NCBI RefSeq assembly: GCF_008370325.1
Contig: NZ_VNIP01000013.1
Coordinates: 62,001 to 126,000, forward strand
DNA length: 64,000 bases
Direction of reading: 5' to 3'
Source of the DNA: Martinezella tropici
Lineage (GTDB): Bacteria; Pseudomonadota; Alphaproteobacteria; Rhizobiales; Rhizobiaceae
Shown here: positions 60,128-64,000 of the stretch, piece by piece
How the letters are laid out: each line of letters starts with the position of its first letter
Numbering within the stretch: position 1 is the stretch's first letter
Translations under genes and position numbers: made by a program
Notes under the pieces: model-generated
Told to the model about the DNA's origin: nothing
Seen by the model: only the letters and a program-made list of their open reading frames with translations
Database searches by the model: none

Positions 60128-61525
60128 TCACGAGATCCCAGGCCAGGTCGCATAATAGGCACGCGTGGCTTCCGACAAAGCTCGAACAAGAGGACGTTGC
60201 TTCTTAAGCCTTGGCAGATCGGCTCTGGCCTGTGCCAGGAGCTCGAACAAGGCTGCGTCAAAGTCGGGGCCTGCCAGTTTTCCCTGGTGCATCACCTCCC
60301 GGCCCGCAATGACAAGCCCCTTTGCGTGTTTGGCGCTCATACGGGTCAGCAGGATTTCCGCCTCATCGAGGTCGTCGAACAGCGAGTCGGCGATCAAGGC
60401 CTGATAGTCAATGATGGTGAAATCTTCGGCTTCGTCTGCATTGATCACTTGGCCGCCCACGCGGATGACGGCATCGAACACATTCTGCGCCGTCAATCGT
60501 CGCGTCAGGCCGCGACCGCTCTGCAGGAGGTAGAGGAGCCGCATCTCCCGCCAGAGATCCTGATCGTCATCCAGTCCGGTGCCGTCGAGACCAATGGCGA
60601 AGGCCGGGCCGCCGATCTCTAGAGCGGAGGCGATCGGGGCGACGCCTGAGCGGAGGCGAAGATTGGCTGAGGGATTGCTGACGAGCTGCACGCCACGCTC
60701 GGCGAGCAATTCGAGTTCATCGGGGCGCAACTGGACGCCATGGGCAATGGCGAGCCGCGGCGACAGGAAGCCGATTTTGTCGAGATAGGTGATGACGCCC
60801 TCGGGGAAACGTCGATCGAGCCAGGCGCGCTGGCGCGGGCTCTCGAGCAGATGCATGTGGATACGCCGGCCACGCAGCGCGGAAGCCTCGGCAATCGCCT
60901 CCAGAAGCGCGTTCGAACACCATTGCGGGCCGATCGGGCCATACTGCACATCGATCAACGGATTGGTATTTGCGGCGGCGACAGCCTCGACGGCATCAAA
61001 CTGTATGTGAATGGGAGCATAATTCGGAATCGTGCCGGCGAGCGCATCCCAATCGCCCTCGGAGAGAAACGGGCGTAATCGCTGCGGGCCGCCATCATAG
61101 GCCCAGGCATCGTGGTCGAGTAGTGGGCAGGAGAGGCCAAGTCGAATGCCGACATCGCCTGCGGCCCGCATAACCGCGCTCGCCTCATCGACCAGACGAT
61201 CAACGTTGAGCGAGTTGTGGCAATGCATGGTCGCGCCGACGCCAGTTTTGGCAAGGCGGCCGAAGGCGACGAGCGCTTCGAGATAGGCATCCGTTCGCGG
61301 CCGCAGCCTGAGGCCCGGTATCCAGGCTTCCAGTGCGTCGTCGGCCGCGCCGAAATCGAGGGTGCGGATGCCGTAGCCATGATCGTGGGCATTGACAGGT
61401 GACGGCATGATCAGATCGCCGGGCAGCGCAGTCACAGCGTCGAATTGCGATGGCAGGTCTGCCAATCTGTCAAAGCACGTGGCCGGGCCATAGCCAGGAC
61501 GTTTTAGCAGGCGGATCTTTTTCAT
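60128..61525 (-). CDS. Amidohydrolase-superfamily deaminase/hydrolase
   Basis: 465 residues of the cytosine-deaminase/TrzN-like branch. Metal and catalytic motifs in order are HDH in 'SPVNAHDHGYG', His in 'RRIHMHLLES', 'LAIAHGVQLRPDELELLAERG', 'SNPSANLRLRSG' and the terminal Asp in 'FAIGLDGTGLDDDQDL'. It should deaminate or hydrolyse an N-heterocycle or amide using one metal ion. It starts 7 bp after the LysR gene and is the last gene of the CoA-transferase/hydratase operon. It is convergent with the DapA-family gene, only 18 bp away. Substrate unknown. Confidence 0.88.
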   Translation of the reverse strand: MKKIRLLKRPGYGPATCFDRLADLPSQFDAVTALPGDLIMPSPVNAHDHGYGIRTLDFGAADDALEAWIPGLRLRPRTDAYLEALVAFGRLAKTGVGATMHCHNSLNVDRLVDEASAVMRAAGDVGIRLGLSCPLLDHDAWAYDGGPQRLRPFLSEGDWDALAGTIPNYAPIHIQFDAVEAVAAANTNPLIDVQYGPIGPQWCSNALLEAIAEASALRGRRIHMHLLESPRQRAWLDRRFPEGVITYLDKIGFLSPRLAIAHGVQLRPDELELLAERGVQLVSNPSANLRLRSGVAPIASALEIGGPAFAIGLDGTGLDDDQDLWREMRLLYLLQSGRGLTRRLTAQNVFDAVIRVGGQVINADEAEDFTIIDYQALIADSLFDDLDEAEILLTRMSAKHAKGLVIAGREVMHQGKLAGPDFDAALFELLAQARADLPRLKKQRPLVRALSEATRAYYATWPGIS

Positions 61526-61532
61526 GCTTTTC

Positions 61533-62456
61533 TCATCTGCTGACGATGGCTCTCAAATCCTCGCCGAACCGGCGCAACTCGGTATTCAGCAGCTCGATGA
61601 CTGCTTGGCTAGCATGAGTTAGATGCCGATCGCGCGGTACGAAAATAGCGATATCGACAGTGCTGAGCTTGAAGTCCCTGATCGGGATGGCAACGATTTC
61701 GCCGGTTTGGATTTCCGGCCAGAGTCCAACCGGGGTAAAAAAACCAATGCCGTCACCCGACATGATCAATGGTTTGAGGAGGATTGGATTGTTGGATGCG
61801 ACCAACGTTCGCCCCACACGATTGAGGCCCGCAAGTTCGACTGCTATCGCTGAGCTGACGACTTCGCTGTCGAGCGCCAGAAGCAGCTTATATTGGGCGC
61901 ACTCTGGCAACGTCACCGATTTCGCCCGCGCCAATGGATGCGATGATGCGACCATGGCCATGAAGGCTGTGCGGATCGAACCCACAAGCTTGAGGTCATG
62001 TGGGGTCGCAAGGTCAAAGCTGATGCCGATATCAATGTCGCCAGCCGCCATGAAATGGAAAATATTGTTGTAGGCTCCTGCTCGCACGCGAAAGTCGACC
62101 GCAGGATGCAGCTTATGAAACCTCTTAATGAAATTAGGAAGAAATGTGACGAGCAGGCTGTCGAGAGCGGCGATATGGACGCGGCCCGTATTCTTTCCCT
62201 GAAGGTCGCCGAGATTGGACTTCATTACCTCGAAGTCCTGCAGCGTCTCCTTGGCATGGCGCAGCACGATTTCGCCGGCAGACGTTAGGCGCAAACCGTC
62301 GGAAAAGCGCTCGAACAACGGTGTCCCAAGCTCGTCTTCCAGTTTCTTGATCTGGCGGCTGACGGCGGAGGTTGCCACATGCAGCTCTTCGGACGCCTTG
62401 CGGATCGATCCCGAGCGTGCGACCTCGGTGAAATATTTCAGGATGCTGGCATGCAT
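61533..62456 (-). CDS. LysR-family transcriptional regulator
   Basis: 307 residues. HTH: 'ILKYFTEVARSGSIRKASEELHVATSAVSRQIKKLEDELG'. The effector domain includes 'GRVHIAALDSLLVTFLPNFI', 'FHFMAAGDIDIGISFDL' and 'SGDGIGFFTPVGLWPEIQ'. It lies within the operon, 35 bp after the enoyl-CoA hydratase gene and 7 bp before the amidohydrolase gene, which is unusual for LysR genes, most of which are divergent. It probably regulates this operon. Effector unknown. Confidence 0.92.
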   Translation of the reverse strand: MHASILKYFTEVARSGSIRKASEELHVATSAVSRQIKKLEDELGTPLFERFSDGLRLTSAGEIVLRHAKETLQDFEVMKSNLGDLQGKNTGRVHIAALDSLLVTFLPNFIKRFHKLHPAVDFRVRAGAYNNIFHFMAAGDIDIGISFDLATPHDLKLVGSIRTAFMAMVASSHPLARAKSVTLPECAQYKLLLALDSEVVSSAIAVELAGLNRVGRTLVASNNPILLKPLIMSGDGIGFFTPVGLWPEIQTGEIVAIPIRDFKLSTVDIAIFVPRDRHLTHASQAVIELLNTELRRFGEDLRAIVSR

Positions 62457-62491
62457 AGAAAGCCCTCGGCAATCTCGAAGCTATAGCATGC

Positions 62492-63268
62492 CTATCTGCC
62501 GCGCCAAATGGGCGCACGCTTCTCGCGGAAGGCCGCCACACCCTCCATGGCATCCTCGCTTTTCAGCGCCTTGATGAGGGCTGGCGTCCGCAATGCCTGC
62601 GCCTCGGCCGGGCTCAAATGCGCCGTGCGATTGACCGTCTGCTTGATCGCACGCAGCGACAGCGGCGCACAGGCAATGATATCGGAGACCCAGCCCTCAA
62701 CAGCAGCATCAAGCTCGCCGGCCGAGACGACTTCGTTGACGATGCCGTAGCTCGCCATTTCCTGTGCGTCGAACTGCCGCCCTGTCAGCATCACGGCCAT
62801 GGCACGATTGAACGGAATCTTGCGTTGCAGGAGCACCATACCGCCATCGAGCGGCATGCGGCCGACGCGTGCTTCTGGCAAGCCGAAGCGTGCCGTTTCC
62901 ACCGCAATGACGATGTCGCAGCCGAGCACCATCTCGAAACCGCCGCCCAGCGCGTAGCCGTTGACTCGGGCGATGACGGGCACGTCGAGCGAGCGGCGGA
63001 AGGCAAGGCCGCCAAAGCCGTTTTCTCGCCCGACGGTCCAATAATCGACGCCGGAACTGCCGTTGCCGCCCTTGAGGTCGGCGCCTGCGCAAAAAGCCTT
63101 TTCGCCTGAGCCTGTCAGGACGACACAACTGATGTCGTCGCGTCTCTCGATCTCGGTCCAGATCGACTCCAGCCTTGCCTCGGTCTCCGCATCAACCGCA
63201 TTCATCCGGTCGGGCCGGTCAAGCGTCACGCGGGCGACGCGGTCTTCTACAGTGAAGGAAACGCTCAT
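62492..63268 (-). CDS. Enoyl-CoA hydratase/isomerase family protein
   Basis: 258 residues of the crotonase fold. The first oxyanion-hole motif is 'EKAFCAGADLKGG' and the second 'ARVNGYALGGGFEMVLGCDIVIA'. The region of the catalytic glutamates reads 'FGLPEARVGRMPLDGGMVLLQRKI', which retains the first Glu position. It hydrates or isomerises a CoA thioester in the cytoplasm. The ATG overlaps the stop of the CoA-transferase gene (63265-63268), linking activation of an acid as CoA ester to this step. Confidence 0.9.
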   Translation of the reverse strand: MSVSFTVEDRVARVTLDRPDRMNAVDAETEARLESIWTEIERRDDISCVVLTGSGEKAFCAGADLKGGNGSSGVDYWTVGRENGFGGLAFRRSLDVPVIARVNGYALGGGFEMVLGCDIVIAVETARFGLPEARVGRMPLDGGMVLLQRKIPFNRAMAVMLTGRQFDAQEMASYGIVNEVVSAGELDAAVEGWVSDIIACAPLSLRAIKQTVNRTAHLSPAEAQALRTPALIKALKSEDAMEGVAAFREKRAPIWRGR

Positions 63269-64000
63269 GCGGCGTTTCCCTGCACCTCGGAAAGCGAGGC
63301 CAGAATTTCCTCATTGTGCTGGCCGAGCTGTGGCGGCGCGATCCGCACGGTGACCGGTGCGGCCGACATGTCGATCGGCGAACCGATCAAGCGGATCGGA
63401 CCGGCGGCGGTCTCGCCTGCCTCCAGGATCATCTTGTTGATGATCGTCTGCTCGTCCTTCAGCGCCTCGGGGAGCGAACGCACCGGCGCGCAGAGGATAT
63501 CGACGCCTTCCAGCCGGGCGATCCAGTGCGCGGTACTGTTCTTGGCGAAATTCTCACGGAAGATTGCCTGTAGCTCCGGCCGCCGGGCCATCTGCGCGTC
63601 GAAATCCTTGTACTGCGGATATTGCGAGAGATCCTCGATCTCAAGCGCTTCACAGATGTCGCGCAAGGGGTTCGGCTTGAAGGCGCCGACCATGACGATC
63701 GCGCTGTCCGTTGTCTCGAAAACACCCGTTAGCGGGAAGGCACCCCAGTTCAGGTCCTTCTGCCGCATCAGATGCGTCGTGCCTTCCTGCATCTGCATGG
63801 CGATCATGGAGTTGTAGAGGCTGACGGCGACCTGTTGACCTTCGCCGGTCTTGTCGCGTTGCAGCAGGGCGAGCAGGATGCCCTGGACGAGATGCATGCC
63901 GGCCGAATAGTCAGCAAGCGGCGTGGCATAGATTGAGGTCGGGTGGCTGTTGTCCGACTTACGGCGCATCACGCCGGAGACGGCCTGCGCCAGCACATCC
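63265..64000 (-). CDS. CaiB/BaiF family III CoA-transferase, N-terminus outside window
   Basis: The frame is open to the right edge, giving about 245 C-terminal residues. 'LAQAVSGVMRRK' near the edge corresponds to the conserved 'QA.sG.m' block of family III CoA-transferases. It is followed by 'IYATPLADYSAGMHLVQGILLALLQRDKTGEGQQVAVSLY', 'PLTGVFETTDSAIVMVG' and 'APVRSLPEAL'. The catalytic Asp lies in the missing part. These enzymes move CoA between organic acids. It is the first visible gene of the operon with the hydratase, LysR and amidohydrolase. Confidence 0.9.
   Translation of the reverse strand, partial: DVLAQAVSGVMRRKSDNSHPTSIYATPLADYSAGMHLVQGILLALLQRDKTGEGQQVAVSLYNSMIAMQMQEGTTHLMRQKDLNWGAFPLTGVFETTDSAIVMVGAFKPNPLRDICEALEIEDLSQYPQYKDFDAQMARRPELQAIFRENFAKNSTAHWIARLEGVDILCAPVRSLPEALKDEQTIINKMILEAGETAAGPIRLIGSPIDMSAAPVTVRIAPPQLGQHNEEILASLSEVQGNAA

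Overview
The window looks like accessory DNA (megaplasmid, chromid or island) of a rhizobial alphaproteobacterium of the Rhizobium/Sinorhizobium/Agrobacterium group. The case rests on gene content: Liv-type and polyol-type ABC transporters in catabolic operons, many LysR/GntR/AraC regulators, an adjacent pair resembling the Sinorhizobium mixed-linkage beta-glucan genes bgsB and bgsA, a porin of rhizobial type, and tightly overlapping operons with ATGA junctions. No rRNA, tRNA, CRISPR array or replication gene was seen. Genus and replicon type are inference.

Layout. (1) 1-6.0 kb: an NTF2-like protein cut by the window edge, a zinc-free MDR quinone/alkene reductase, two SDR oxidoreductases (one without the catalytic Tyr/Lys) and two LysR regulators, all on the minus strand. 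(2) 6.0-7.0 kb: a gene graveyard with the tail of a broken LysR gene and a roughly 240-bp internally deleted IS1182-like element with perfect 26-bp inverted ends. (3) 7.0-16.4 kb: a divergent catabolic locus. On the minus strand are a GntR regulator, DUF3830, TIGR04076-like protein, aldo/keto reductase, NTF2-like protein, LivK-type binding protein and DAO-type FAD oxidoreductase. On the plus strand are livGFHM. Two GTGATCA boxes lie between them. (4) 16.4-31.2 kb: an envelope/stress region with a DUF1254 protein, MscS channel, Cys-rich secreted protein, outer-membrane barrel, DUF900 lipoprotein hydrolase, a CadC/TPR-type regulator, small proteins, a YiaW/YiaV-like pair and a porin. A 19-bp palindromic motif recurs here and may define a small regulon. 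(5) 31.4-35.2 kb: an IS3 transposase fragment, a LysR gene divergent from an isochorismatase-family hydrolase, and an alginate-export-type outer membrane protein.

(6) 35.6-47.4 kb: one long minus-strand operon that joins a six-gene polyol/sugar ABC transporter to a fused DhaK-DhaL kinase, separate DhaL, EIIA (DhaM), HPr and full-length enzyme I proteins, a small HTH protein and a second DhaK. It encodes import of a small ketose/polyol and its phosphorylation by a dedicated PEP phosphorelay. (7) 47.9-52.7 kb: a copper amine oxidase, an APC permease, an overlooked 58-residue Cys/His-rich peptide coupled to the permease, and a divergent AraC regulator with a damaged C-terminus. (8) 52.9-57.8 kb: a bgsB/bgsA-like beta-glucan synthase operon with a third gene for a secreted six-hairpin-type protein. 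(9) 57.8-64 kb: an SDR remnant, a ferredoxin, a DapA-family gene broken by one in-frame TAA, and an operon of CoA-transferase, enoyl-CoA hydratase, LysR and amidohydrolase that runs off the right edge.

The best candidates for something undescribed are the ABC/Dha phosphorelay operon, the GntR-controlled liv catabolic locus, the 19-bp motif regulon, the Cys/His peptide beside the copper amine oxidase, and the third gene of the bgs-like operon.
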